Positions 1-8,721 of a DNA stretch of 36,440 bases are shown here, one piece after another. Position 1 is the stretch's first letter; every line of letters begins with the position of its first letter. Below the pieces are notes generated by a model. That model was not told where the DNA came from and searched no databases. It saw only the letters and a program-made list of their open reading frames with translations. Origin of the DNA: JAKBCQ01 sp021807585 (GTDB taxonomy: Bacteria > Planctomycetota > Planctomycetia > Isosphaerales > Isosphaeraceae); NCBI GenBank assembly GCA_027325115.1, contig DAHWFG010000565.1, positions 1 to 36,440 of the forward strand, in the 5' to 3' direction. The position numbers and the translations under genes are program-made.

Positions 1-1
1 C

Positions 2-187
2 GATCCCAATCTTTGGAGCGACAGCGCGTATATCGTCGACACCGGAATCAATTGGTATTGGAATCAATTTTTCAAAGTATATTTCGATTGGCAATACGCG
101 GGATTCGGATCGCCCGTCACGTTCCGCGCCGGCCCCGGCCAAAAAAATATCAATATGTTTTGGGTTCGATGCCAGTTCTTATTCTGA
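2..187 (+). CDS. C-terminal end of an outer-membrane porin (5' truncated by window)
   Basis: This frame is open from the window edge to a TGA at 185-187 and encodes about 61 residues. It reads like the last strands of a beta-barrel: alternating aromatic and polar residues (WYWNQFFKVYFDWQYAGFG, then TFRAGPG, then MFWVRCQFLF) and a terminal phenylalanine, the usual recognition signal for BAM-assembled outer-membrane proteins. The sequence resembles the C-terminus of planctomycete porins of the phosphate-selective porin O/P type, although that family call rests on pattern memory. Such porins sit in the outer membrane and admit small solutes. The gene converges on the minus-strand oxidoreductase, with only 28 bp between the stops, and I see no clear terminator hairpin there. 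Most of the gene lies outside the window, so start, length and operon are unknown. Confidence 0.68.
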   Translation, partial: DPNLWSDSAYIVDTGINWYWNQFFKVYFDWQYAGFGSPVTFRAGPGQKNINMFWVRCQFLF

Positions 188-215
188 TCGGTCGGTCGAT
201 ATCGCATGATGGAAT

Positions 216-3131
216 TCACGGTAGTTGTTCGGCGAGGATCTCGATCGGGTGAAGCGGTTTGGCGGTTGAGAGGCCCTTGATTTGCGATCGGCACGAGAAG
301 CCCGGCGCGGCGACGACGGCTTCGGGGCGTTTGGCGATCGCGGGGAGGAGCACGCGATTCGCGAGCGCGACGCTCAACTCGTAATGCCCCAATTCGTAGC
401 CGAACGATCCCGCCATGCCGCAACATCCCGAATCGAGCGCTTCAACTTCGAGCCCTTCGATCCGCTTGAGAGCCGCGATCGACCCCGTCATGCCCACGAG
501 CGCCTTCTGCTGGCAATGCCCGTGAAGGATCGCCTTGCCGGCGCGAGGCGCGAGATCGAGCTCGGGAACTCGGTCGCGATCCGCCACAAAATCGTCGACG
601 AGAATCGTCGCGCCCGCGACCGCGATCGCGTCGGGTCCAATCCGAAAATCTTTATATTCGTCGGCGATTGTTAAAAGACAGCTCGGCTCGCAACCGACGA
701 TCGGAACGCCCTCGCGAACTCGGCCGATGAGCGCGGAGACGTTCCGCTTGGCGAGATCGCGCGCGTACGGCGCCATCCCTTTCGAGATCGCCGCGCGGCC
801 GCAACAGTCGAGCCCCGCGAGCTCGACGCGATATCCCGCTCGCTCCAGAACACGAACCGCGGCCTTACCCACGCTCGGATTGTTATACGTTGTAAAACAA
901 TCGTCGAGCAACAAAACCGCGCCCCGCGTTCCCGCTTTGGGATCGACCTTGTGTTTTTTAAACCAACGACGCAAGTGATTGAACTCAAATGTCGGCATAA
1001 TTCTCCGGCGATCGATCCCCGCGATTTTCTCAAGGAGAAAGCGCGTGACGCCGAGCCCCGCGGCGCCGTTGGCGAGCGGAGCGATCGCCGACGAGAATCG
1101 ATTCACCGTCGCGATCCGACCCATCAATCGATATCCGATCGGCATTGGATTTGATAAATAATACTGATATAGAAATTCGGCTTTCAGCTTGGCGACGTCG
1201 ACGTTCGACGGGCATTCGGTTTTGCACGCCTTGCATTCGAGACAAAGATCGAGGGTGTGATACAACGCGTCGTTCGCGAGCCCCTCCGAAGGAACCGCCC
1301 CCGACATCACCAGCCGAAGAGCGTTGGCGCGACCCCGCGTCGAATGCTCTTCATCTCGTGTGATCATATAACTTGGGCACATCGTCCCGGACGTCGTTTT
1401 GCGGCATTCTCCCACTCCCGAGCACATTTCGACCGCGGCGGCGAACCCTCCTTGATTCGAGAAATCGAGGACGGTCGATGCGGGCTCCTGGGCGTGATAC
1501 GAGACTCCGTAGCGAAGGTTCGCGCCGGGATCGGGCTGCGCGACGACTTTGCCGGGGTTGAGCCGATTCTCGGGATCAAACGCGCGCTTCACCTCCTCGA
1601 ACGCCGCGTAAACCTCGGGCCCGAACAGCTTGGGATTCCAGATGCTTCGCGCCAGTCCGTCGCCGTGCTCGCCGCTCATCGATCCGCCGAACTCGATCAC
1701 CAGATCCGAAACCTCGCGCGCGATCGTCCGCACCGCGTCAACGTGTTCTTGTGTTTTCATGTTTAAGATCGGTCGAATGTGCAGGCAGCCGACGTCGGCG
1801 TGACCGTAGCACGCGGCGGGAACTCCGTGACGATCGAGAATCTCTTGAAATCGTCGGTAAAATTCGGGAAGGCGTGCGACCGAAACCGCGGTGTCCTCGA
1901 CAAACGCGACGGGCTTGGCGTCTCCCAACATACCCATCAAGATCGCCAAACCCCCTTTCCGCACCTTCCAAAAATCGTCGCGCGCTTTTTGTGTCAGGCA
2001 CTTGCGCACCGCGAGGACTCCAGGGCGACCCTCAAAGCGACGCGCCAAGGTTTCGCATCGTTCGGCAAGCTCGTCGGCCGAATCACTATAAAACTGCGCC
2101 GCGAGAACCGCCTCGGGTCGTCCCTCGGTAAACGTCAGATATTTGGCGTATTCGGAGTTCGCCGCGGCGAGCTCCAGGATCAACCGATCAAGCATCTCCA
2201 CCGAAACGGGCTTGCTCTCCAACATCTCCTCGACACGCTCGAACGCCTCAATCGTATTTGAGAATGAAAATACAACGAGCCCTTGAGCCTTGGGAAGATC
2301 GACGACCTTCACCTCGGCGCCCGTGACGACCGAAAGCGTCCCCTCCGATCCGACGATCAACTTGGCCAAATTGAACTTCCAGGGTTCGTCGACCCAACCC
2401 TCGGCGCGCACCGGCAATCCCGCCACAAATTCATCAAGGTTGTACCCGCTGACTCGCCGTAAAATTCTTGGATATTTTGCTATAATTGCATCTTTATGTT
2501 TAGCGACGACGTCGCGCACGGTGCGGTGAACGCGGGCGATCGTGTCGTCGCGGTCGCAGATCGACTTGAGACGATCGGGATCGAGCGGGCCGAAGGTCGT
2601 CGCGGTTCCGTCGGCTAAAACGACGTCGAGCGAGCGAACGTGATCGATCGTCTTACCGTAACGCAGCGAGCGAGCGCCCGCCGAATTGTTCCCCATCATC
2701 CCGCCGAGCGTCGCTCGGTTGCTCGTCGATACGTCGGGGGCGAACATCAAACCAAGCGGTTTTAAATGATCGTTGAATTGATCGAGGACGAGCCCGGGCT
2801 CGACGCGAACGGTCATCTTATCGCGATCGACCACGCCGATCCGATTGATATGTCGCGAAAAATCGAGGATCAGCGCCTCGCCGATCGTTTGCCCCGAAAG
2901 ACTCGTCGCGCTACCTCTGGGGACGATCGGCACGCGCAGATCGGCGGCGATCCGCACGGCGCGGATCACGTCGTCGAGAGTCTTCGGTACCGCGACGCCG
3001 ATCGGCTCGATCTGATACAAACTCGCGTCGGTCGAATAGAGCATGCGACCGGGACGGTCGAATCGAACGTCGCACCGAGTTTCACGTTTAAGTCGTTCCT
3101 GAAGTTTCGAGGCGTTGATCGCGACGGACAT
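216..3131 (-). CDS. FAD-binding and (Fe-S)-binding oxidoreductase (GlcD-GlcF / YdiJ-type fusion)
   Basis: A 971-residue fusion of a FAD 2-hydroxyacid dehydrogenase with an iron-sulfur subunit. In numbering from the upstream ATG at 3170, the N-terminal half has the FAD_binding_4 signature PRGSATSLSGQ at 84-94, NNSAGARS at about 161, GSEGTLS at 274, and the FAD-oxidase C motifs GHADVGCLHIRP (456-467) and SGEHGDG (499-505). Ferredoxin-like cysteines follow at 583, 589 and 598, then CLECKACKTEC at 643-653, and two CCG domains (C789-C790 and C916-C917). Family members oxidise D-lactate, glycolate or D-2-hydroxyglutarate and pass electrons to quinone or cytochrome; the substrate cannot be read here. 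I chose the ATG at 3131 because AAGGA lies about 11 nt upstream and the family usually begins near this point. The 3170 ATG would add 13 residues with no clear RBS. It is probably monocistronic. Confidence 0.93.
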   Translation of the reverse strand: MSVAINASKLQERLKRETRCDVRFDRPGRMLYSTDASLYQIEPIGVAVPKTLDDVIRAVRIAADLRVPIVPRGSATSLSGQTIGEALILDFSRHINRIGVVDRDKMTVRVEPGLVLDQFNDHLKPLGLMFAPDVSTSNRATLGGMMGNNSAGARSLRYGKTIDHVRSLDVVLADGTATTFGPLDPDRLKSICDRDDTIARVHRTVRDVVAKHKDAIIAKYPRILRRVSGYNLDEFVAGLPVRAEGWVDEPWKFNLAKLIVGSEGTLSVVTGAEVKVVDLPKAQGLVVFSFSNTIEAFERVEEMLESKPVSVEMLDRLILELAAANSEYAKYLTFTEGRPEAVLAAQFYSDSADELAERCETLARRFEGRPGVLAVRKCLTQKARDDFWKVRKGGLAILMGMLGDAKPVAFVEDTAVSVARLPEFYRRFQEILDRHGVPAACYGHADVGCLHIRPILNMKTQEHVDAVRTIAREVSDLVIEFGGSMSGEHGDGLARSIWNPKLFGPEVYAAFEEVKRAFDPENRLNPGKVVAQPDPGANLRYGVSYHAQEPASTVLDFSNQGGFAAAVEMCSGVGECRKTTSGTMCPSYMITRDEEHSTRGRANALRLVMSGAVPSEGLANDALYHTLDLCLECKACKTECPSNVDVAKLKAEFLYQYYLSNPMPIGYRLMGRIATVNRFSSAIAPLANGAAGLGVTRFLLEKIAGIDRRRIMPTFEFNHLRRWFKKHKVDPKAGTRGAVLLLDDCFTTYNNPSVGKAAVRVLERAGYRVELAGLDCCGRAAISKGMAPYARDLAKRNVSALIGRVREGVPIVGCEPSCLLTIADEYKDFRIGPDAIAVAGATILVDDFVADRDRVPELDLAPRAGKAILHGHCQQKALVGMTGSIAALKRIEGLEVEALDSGCCGMAGSFGYELGHYELSVALANRVLLPAIAKRPEAVVAAPGFSCRSQIKGLSTAKPLHPIEILAEQLP

Positions 3132-3542
3132 CGTCGGGGGCGTCCTTGATAAAAAATCGGGCGGGTTCAAAGGTATGATAAAATTTTAAAACGATCAAAG
3201 CGTCCGGCTCGACGTTTACGACCCCTCCGGCCGCGGCGATTCATTTTAATCGTTCGCCGCAATCCGCGATACGTCCCGATCGTCGTTCGCCGATCCACCC
3301 TTCTTATTCCATGAGCCGCCCGCGAACCGTCTCTTAGCTACAATCATAATATAATACGAACCTATTTAAACATATTGTTGTTATCGCTTGTATCACCGTT
3401 TATGGCGTGTTTTGGACGGGCTTGTTCAAACACGTCGAGAGCGAAGGATTATAGAGCCTTCGACCGGTTCTTCCGGCGAGGTTCGTACGAACATGCGGGC
3501 GCCCCCGCGAGAGGGCGCTCCGCTTCGCCCACGTTTCCAATC
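3132..3542. other. Intergenic region between two minus-strand genes
   Basis: About 410 bp with no convincing gene. It should hold the promoter of the FAD/Fe-S oxidoreductase. An AT-rich patch at 3335-3385 contains several TATAAT-like strings on the minus strand, but no well-spaced -35 partner is evident. Next to the stop of the PVC-type gene are a 12-bp perfect palindrome (3481-3492, GTTCGTACGAAC) and a short GC stem (3499-3504 paired with 3513-3518). Neither is followed by a T-run, so I do not call a terminator. Confidence 0.5.
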
Positions 3543-6500
3543 TCAACGCAATCCGCTGAGGAACGCGATCAGGTCGAGGAACTCAACCGGAGCGATCGTG
3601 CCGACGAGCCCGTCGGGCATGCTGCTCTGCTTGAGCGTCTTCCGCTCGTCGATATCGGCGGTTTTGATCGTCCGCTTCTCCTTACCGTCGAAGAGGATCA
3701 CCTCGTCTTTCGTCTCGCTTACAAGCAGCCCCGTCGTCGTCTTGCCGTCGGCGGTCGCGATTGAAGTCGACATATACTTCGAATCCACATCGGCATTCGG
3801 ATTGATGATCGATTCGACGATCTTGTACTTCGTCAGCCGCTTGCCGACGGGGTTGTCGCCGTCCATCCGAGGACCGTAATCGGCGCCCTCGTTCATCACG
3901 CGGTGACACGCGATGCAGTTCCGCCTGAAGACCTGCTTGCCGTTCTCCGCGTTACCGCCCCTCATATCCGAGATCGCCTGGATCGCCTTCGAGCGCGCCT
4001 CGGCGGGCTGAGGTTCGCGATCGAGAAGGATTTGGAGATACGGAACGAGCTGCGCGCCCGTCTTTGATTGCGAAATGATTCCATCCAGGATCGCCTTCGT
4101 TTTGGGATCGTTCTTGGCCAAAGATCCCCTCAAATGATCTTGCAGCCACGCGGTGGGATTCGCCCCCAACGCGGCCTCGGCGGTGTATTCGACCCAGTAA
4201 TCCTTGCCGGCGCGCAACGCCTTGATCACCGCGGCCGACGCCTCGGAGGTCGGGAAGAAGCTCAAACCCCGACACGCCTCGACACGAACCCTCGGGTTCT
4301 CGTCTCCGGCGGCGGCGATCAAGAGCTTTTGCACATCGGTGAGATATTCACGTTCGTCGGCGGCGACACGCACCGCCGCGGCGCGCGCGTCGGGCGTTTT
4401 GGCGGCGAGAACCTTGTTCAAGAGCGCAGGGTCGACCTCGTGGAAACCTTGCTGAACCCAAAGCGCCTCGCAACAAAGCCGATCGAAGTCCTTATCTCCG
4501 GCGTCGAGCCGCGAAACCCACGCCTTGACCGCGGCGAGAACGATATCGACGGGCCTCTCCCGCAGCTCGGACCGCGCGGCGTACCGCGTTCGCCATTCGT
4601 AAGTACGAAATTGTTCAAGAATCTCGTTCTCCGATTTCTTGAACTGAGTGACGGGCGTAAGCAGCGGTTTGTGTTTATATACAAGCCGGTAGATCCGACC
4701 GTTTTTGTGGTCGCGATTGGGATCGCGCTGAGAGTATTGCATATGACCGATCAACGGGTTCGCCCAATCGCCGAACCAGAGCGCTCCGTCGGGTCCGATA
4801 TGCGGGTCGACGGGACGGAAGTGCTTATCGGTCGATTTGAGCAGATCGAACGCGGTTTTCGGGTCTTCGGGGTTATGTCGAACGCGGGTTCCCTTGTAGC
4901 CGCCGCCGTCGTCGCTGAAGATCCAACGCGGCATTCCGTTGGTGTTGATCACACACGCGTAAATGAATTGTCCTTGAACGTCGTCGGGAAAATGGCGACT
5001 GACCAAAAATTCGCTGCCGACGACGGGCCTCATCCCCTCGATCGGAAAGACCGGATTGAGCCCCTTGCGTCCCATATATTGAGCGCCCGATAGGGGCGTG
5101 TCCCAATGCTGGTTGGCGCCGGTCCCGTCGCCGCAGAAACCCTGCCCCCAATCGTTAAAGACGTAGCACCAGGGATTACCATATCCTGGTGTGTTAAAAT
5201 GTCGTATCTTGAGCGTGCGCGGGTCGAGAACATAACTCCCCGACGACCCGAAGTTGCGGAACGGCCCCCACGGGGTTTCGACGGTCGTGCTCATCGAAAC
5301 GCCTTCGAGCAGATAGAGCAAACCGCCTGGACCGTATTCCCACGCGTTGATCACGTGGTGCGTATCCTGGGTAGCCCAGCCGTCAATCAAATGCACGACG
5401 AGGTCGGCGCGATCGTCGCCGTCGGTATCCTTGAGAAAAAGCATTCGGGGCTGGTCGACGACCAGGATTCCGCCGTTCCAGAATTCGAACCCCGTCGGGC
5501 AGTGAAGCTTGTCATAAAAAGTTGTGCATTTATCGGCTTGACCGTCGCCGTCGAGATCTTCAAGGATCAGCAATTTATCGGCGGGTTTGGGTTGTCCCGG
5601 CTTCCACATCGGGTAGGTGGGCATCGTCGATACCCAAAGCCGCGCTTTGTGATCGAACCCAAGCTGGACGGGTTTGGCCAGCTCGGGAAATCGCTTTTCG
5701 TCGGCGAAGAGCTTGACCTCGAATCCATCCGGAACCGTGCACGTTTTGATGAATTCATCGGGCGAGAGGATGCGCGGGCCGTCGGGCGATTCCGAATACC
5801 GCACCTGGCCGAACCGCGTTTCGGGGGTGTAAAGCTCGCCGGTATCGCTGTCGTCGGGCGCCTGGGCGACGCGTCTGCCCTGCGCAATGTCCCAAACGTA
5901 TCGATCGCGAACCGCAACCATATTGCGGATCTTGATAAATTCCCTGGGGAACGTCTCGGTATCAAACGTTCGCCGGCCGCCATAAACATACCATCCGTTG
6001 ATCATGCGATAATCTTGCAGGTGAATCCAAGATTTGTCGACGACCGCGGCGCGCAGCTTCTCGAAATTCGCCGCGTTCACCCCCGCGGGATTCTCGGTTC
6101 CGAACAAGGCCTTATCGAGCAAGACTCCCACGGCTTTATCGCCGACCTCGTTGAGATGGCAACCGTTGATCGTGTTTTGCATCCCGGGTTGCGCCGTGAA
6201 GAGTGCGAGCGTCGGGGTGAAAAGATCGACATACGCCAGTTTCCGCTTCGCGGCGACCTCGGAGACGGCCGCGATGTAAAGCTTGAGGCGGGCGTTTTCG
6301 GCGTCGCCGGCGGGTAGATACCGATCGCCCGTCGGTTCAAACGCGATCGGCGAGATCAGCACGAACCGAGGGGGCGATCCCGCATCGTCGCGCGGGTACG
6401 TTTTGGTATAAAGATCAAGGAACTTCTCATAATCGCTTTTAAACTTCTCAACGCCCCCCGCTCCCTCGTGCGATTCGTTCCAGCCGAAGAAGCACAAAAA

Positions 6501-6911
6501 CGTATCGGGACCGAACGCCAAGATCGGGTCGTCGAGCCGCGTGTAATCGCTCGGTCGCTGACGCAGCCCGACCTCGTCGGCCGGCCAGCCGAAATTGCGA
6601 ATCTCCAACTCCTTGTTCGGAAACCGTAAAAGAAGCAGTGTTTCAAAATGTCCAAATAAATTCATTCGTTCCGCGGACGAACCGCCCACAAAAGCGATTT
6701 TCTCCCCCTTCACCACCTTGAGCGGGATCTCGCTCGGACTGAGATCGGGACGGCGAGGGCGCGGCTTCGGCTTGAGAAGCGCGTCGGCCTCTCCCGTCGG
6801 GAACTCACGCCGCCGCCGCGCCTGAGCGAACGCCGACGACGGTGCGATCGACGTGATCGCCGCGATGAAAAGCAACGCGACCAAAACCGACCGACCCTTA
6901 CAACAGCTCAT
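3543..6911 (-). CDS. Secreted SGNH hydrolase-like / PVC-type dehydrogenase / HEAT / cytochrome c fusion protein
   Basis: A 1122-residue exported multidomain protein. A signal peptide (hydrophobic VLVALLFIAAITSIA, cleavage near AFA-QA) precedes an Arg/Pro-rich linker. Next is an SGNH/GDSL-like domain (about 68-280) with GGSS, a GW block (NFGWPADEV), GWNES and the catalytic-type HLNEVG. A PVC-type membrane-bound dehydrogenase beta-propeller (about 390-770) starts near CTVPDGFEVKLFADE and includes LEDLDGDGQADK. HEAT-like helices follow (about 800-950). The end is a monohaem c domain with CIACH at 999-1003 and a likely distal Met in MPDGL. The domain order is known from Planctomycetota and is usually tied to periplasmic oxidation of sugars or polyols, but the substrate is unknown. 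I chose the ATG at 6911 because it directly precedes the signal peptide and has AGGGC upstream; the ATG at 6947 would add 12 residues. It lies 144 bp below the Gfo/Idh/MocA gene and is probably co-transcribed with it. Confidence 0.93.
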   Translation of the reverse strand: MSCCKGRSVLVALLFIAAITSIAPSSAFAQARRRREFPTGEADALLKPKPRPRRPDLSPSEIPLKVVKGEKIAFVGGSSAERMNLFGHFETLLLLRFPNKELEIRNFGWPADEVGLRQRPSDYTRLDDPILAFGPDTFLCFFGWNESHEGAGGVEKFKSDYEKFLDLYTKTYPRDDAGSPPRFVLISPIAFEPTGDRYLPAGDAENARLKLYIAAVSEVAAKRKLAYVDLFTPTLALFTAQPGMQNTINGCHLNEVGDKAVGVLLDKALFGTENPAGVNAANFEKLRAAVVDKSWIHLQDYRMINGWYVYGGRRTFDTETFPREFIKIRNMVAVRDRYVWDIAQGRRVAQAPDDSDTGELYTPETRFGQVRYSESPDGPRILSPDEFIKTCTVPDGFEVKLFADEKRFPELAKPVQLGFDHKARLWVSTMPTYPMWKPGQPKPADKLLILEDLDGDGQADKCTTFYDKLHCPTGFEFWNGGILVVDQPRMLFLKDTDGDDRADLVVHLIDGWATQDTHHVINAWEYGPGGLLYLLEGVSMSTTVETPWGPFRNFGSSGSYVLDPRTLKIRHFNTPGYGNPWCYVFNDWGQGFCGDGTGANQHWDTPLSGAQYMGRKGLNPVFPIEGMRPVVGSEFLVSRHFPDDVQGQFIYACVINTNGMPRWIFSDDGGGYKGTRVRHNPEDPKTAFDLLKSTDKHFRPVDPHIGPDGALWFGDWANPLIGHMQYSQRDPNRDHKNGRIYRLVYKHKPLLTPVTQFKKSENEILEQFRTYEWRTRYAARSELRERPVDIVLAAVKAWVSRLDAGDKDFDRLCCEALWVQQGFHEVDPALLNKVLAAKTPDARAAAVRVAADEREYLTDVQKLLIAAAGDENPRVRVEACRGLSFFPTSEASAAVIKALRAGKDYWVEYTAEAALGANPTAWLQDHLRGSLAKNDPKTKAILDGIISQSKTGAQLVPYLQILLDREPQPAEARSKAIQAISDMRGGNAENGKQVFRRNCIACHRVMNEGADYGPRMDGDNPVGKRLTKYKIVESIINPNADVDSKYMSTSIATADGKTTTGLLVSETKDEVILFDGKEKRTIKTADIDERKTLKQSSMPDGLVGTIAPVEFLDLIAFLSGLR

Positions 6912-7055
6912 ATTCTGCCCTGTCTGAATTGCATGTGTGATAATCATAATTTCTTCAACGGCTCCTCATCTAAGCTCAATATCAAGAAACGGCATGTGTG
7001 AAGTCGCGGCGGGCCGAGGACCGTTCGCACCCGGCCCGTTCCGCGCCCGTCGTCG

Positions 7056-8504
7056 TTACGCCTCGAGCTTCCAGGGAGACCGCATCTCGCGGCTCAGAAG
7101 CCTGTTACCCTCGTCCGCGTTTTGCCCGATGAACCGATGAGCCGCGGGATCCCACGTCAACGGTTTGCCCGTCATCAACGCGATCACCCCGATGTGACAA
7201 ACGATCACCGAACCCGCTCCCACCGTCACCTCGGCGATCTGTTTCTCCCGGCTCTTCACGCAATCAAGAAAGTTCTTCATATGATCGGTCGGCCGAGTCG
7301 GGTAGAGCATCGGATCGTGCTTGATCGGTTCGCTCAGAATCTTGGCGTCGTTCGCCACGATGAACCCCCGGCCCACGAAAATCGTCCCCGCGTCTCCGAC
7401 GATCAACAGCCCGTTCTCGTCGCCGTTGATTCCCTCAAAAACCCTCCCTTGCCTGTCCTTACGCTTTTGACCGTGGGCGTCGACCAGGCCGTCGACCGTC
7501 GAACCCCCTCCCGACATCGCGAAGACCTCGATCCCGCCGGGATACGTATACCGAAGCTTGAACTTCGGGTGCGTGTTATAACCGTCGGTTCCGTGATGAG
7601 GCTCGACCGCCGAAATGCGCTCGACTCCCGTCGGTCCGCTCCCGTCTTTGCCAAGGCACCACTGAGCGATATCGAGGTGATGCGCTCCCCAGTCGGTCAT
7701 CTTGCCGCCGCTGTATTCGTAGAACCAGCGGTATTCGTAATGACAGTTCGTTTTCTTATCGCTTTCGTGACGATAAGGAACCTGCGCCGTCGGCCCGAGC
7801 CACATATCCCAATCGAGCTCCTTCGGCGGCTCGACCGCCTTGATCGTGCCGCTGACCGGATTGTCCCCAACGCGACATTCAATCGTCTTGATCTTGCCGA
7901 TTCGGCCGCACCGGACGAGCTCGGCCGCGAGCCGGAACCTGCAGCCGAATTCGCACCGCTGCTGACTCCCCGTTTGGAGAACCCGCCCCGAATCGTGAAC
8001 AGCCTTCGATAAAACCAACGCCTCCTGAACCGTCAGCGTGAGCGGTTTCTCACAGTAAACGTCTTTTCCGCGGCGGAGCGCCTCGAGCGCCGCAAGAGCG
8101 TGCCAGTGATCGGGAATCGCGATGATCAAGGCGTCGATATCGTCGCGCCCGCAGATCTCGCGGAAGTCCTTGTAACTGTTCACGTGATAGCCGTCTTTAC
8201 CGTACTGCTTGACCGCGTGTTCACGATGCCGACCGTCGACATCGCACACCCCCGTGAAAGCGACGTGCTTGAACTTCTTCGCCGCGCCGTACAACGCGTT
8301 TGACCGACGGGGATTGGGTCCGACGCCGATCACCCCCATCTGAAGCTTCCCGTTCGCTCCGACCGCCTTATCGTCGGCGGCCTCGGCGAGAGACGCGGCG
8401 AAGACGCGTTCGGCGTACCAAGCCGGAAGCCCCGACGCCGCAAGCCCCGCGAGCGACCGACTCATAAACCCGCGACGCGATAAATTGCTTCGATTCGACA
8501 TCAT
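7056..8504 (-). CDS. Gfo/Idh/MocA family oxidoreductase with Tat signal
   Basis: A 482-residue NAD(P)-dependent oxidoreductase. The N-terminus carries a twin-arginine signal (SRRGFM at 9-14, then the hydrophobic LAGLAASGLPA), so the folded, cofactor-loaded enzyme is predicted to be exported. The Rossmann motif is GVIGVGPNPR (about 57-66), and the family hallmark EKPL lies at 152-155 after a conserved DHWHA segment. The C-terminal alpha/beta domain contains YEYSGGKMTDWGAHHLDIAQW, which fits the bacterial secreted Gfo/Idh/MocA C-terminal type. Members oxidise, reduce or rearrange sugars, inositols and glycosides; the substrate is unknown. The start is an ATGATG with AAAGG about 6 nt upstream. 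It lies just upstream of the PVC-type dehydrogenase on the same strand, suggesting joint periplasmic sugar oxidation (inference). Confidence 0.94.
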   Translation of the reverse strand: MMSNRSNLSRRGFMSRSLAGLAASGLPAWYAERVFAASLAEAADDKAVGANGKLQMGVIGVGPNPRRSNALYGAAKKFKHVAFTGVCDVDGRHREHAVKQYGKDGYHVNSYKDFREICGRDDIDALIIAIPDHWHALAALEALRRGKDVYCEKPLTLTVQEALVLSKAVHDSGRVLQTGSQQRCEFGCRFRLAAELVRCGRIGKIKTIECRVGDNPVSGTIKAVEPPKELDWDMWLGPTAQVPYRHESDKKTNCHYEYRWFYEYSGGKMTDWGAHHLDIAQWCLGKDGSGPTGVERISAVEPHHGTDGYNTHPKFKLRYTYPGGIEVFAMSGGGSTVDGLVDAHGQKRKDRQGRVFEGINGDENGLLIVGDAGTIFVGRGFIVANDAKILSEPIKHDPMLYPTRPTDHMKNFLDCVKSREKQIAEVTVGAGSVIVCHIGVIALMTGKPLTWDPAAHRFIGQNADEGNRLLSREMRSPWKLEA

Positions 8505-8721
8505 TCATGCCTTTCGATGAGAGTGATATCCGTGGAAAGTCCCGGAACAAAGGAGCGGAAATCGTCTTCAAGGCCGGCGGAAACCGAGCGGTCACGCCGG
8601 CGATCGGCGAACGTCCTTTCAATGAATGAGTACTTTACAATTCTAATTGATTTTGATCGCCTTGAATTCAAGATCCACGGGGATGAAAATCTCGTTAGAT
8701 CCTCACGTAGCCGGGGAAGGT

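Noticed and set aside
3481..3492. 12-bp palindrome GTTCGTACGAAC after the PVC-type gene
   Set aside because: Chance expectation is similar, and it lies downstream of a gene rather than at a promoter.
4068..5093. 341-codon plus-strand ORF
   Set aside because: Antisense shadow of the same PVC-type gene, explained by the GC3 bias of that gene.
5106..6317. 403-codon plus-strand ORF
   Set aside because: Lies wholly antisense to the SGNH/PVC-dehydrogenase gene, which has clear domains; no recognisable motifs and no ribosome site.
8661..8672. 12-bp palindrome CTTGAATTCAAG upstream of the Gfo/Idh/MocA gene
   Set aside because: Several 12-bp palindromes are expected by chance in 36 kb; no second copy noted near related genes.
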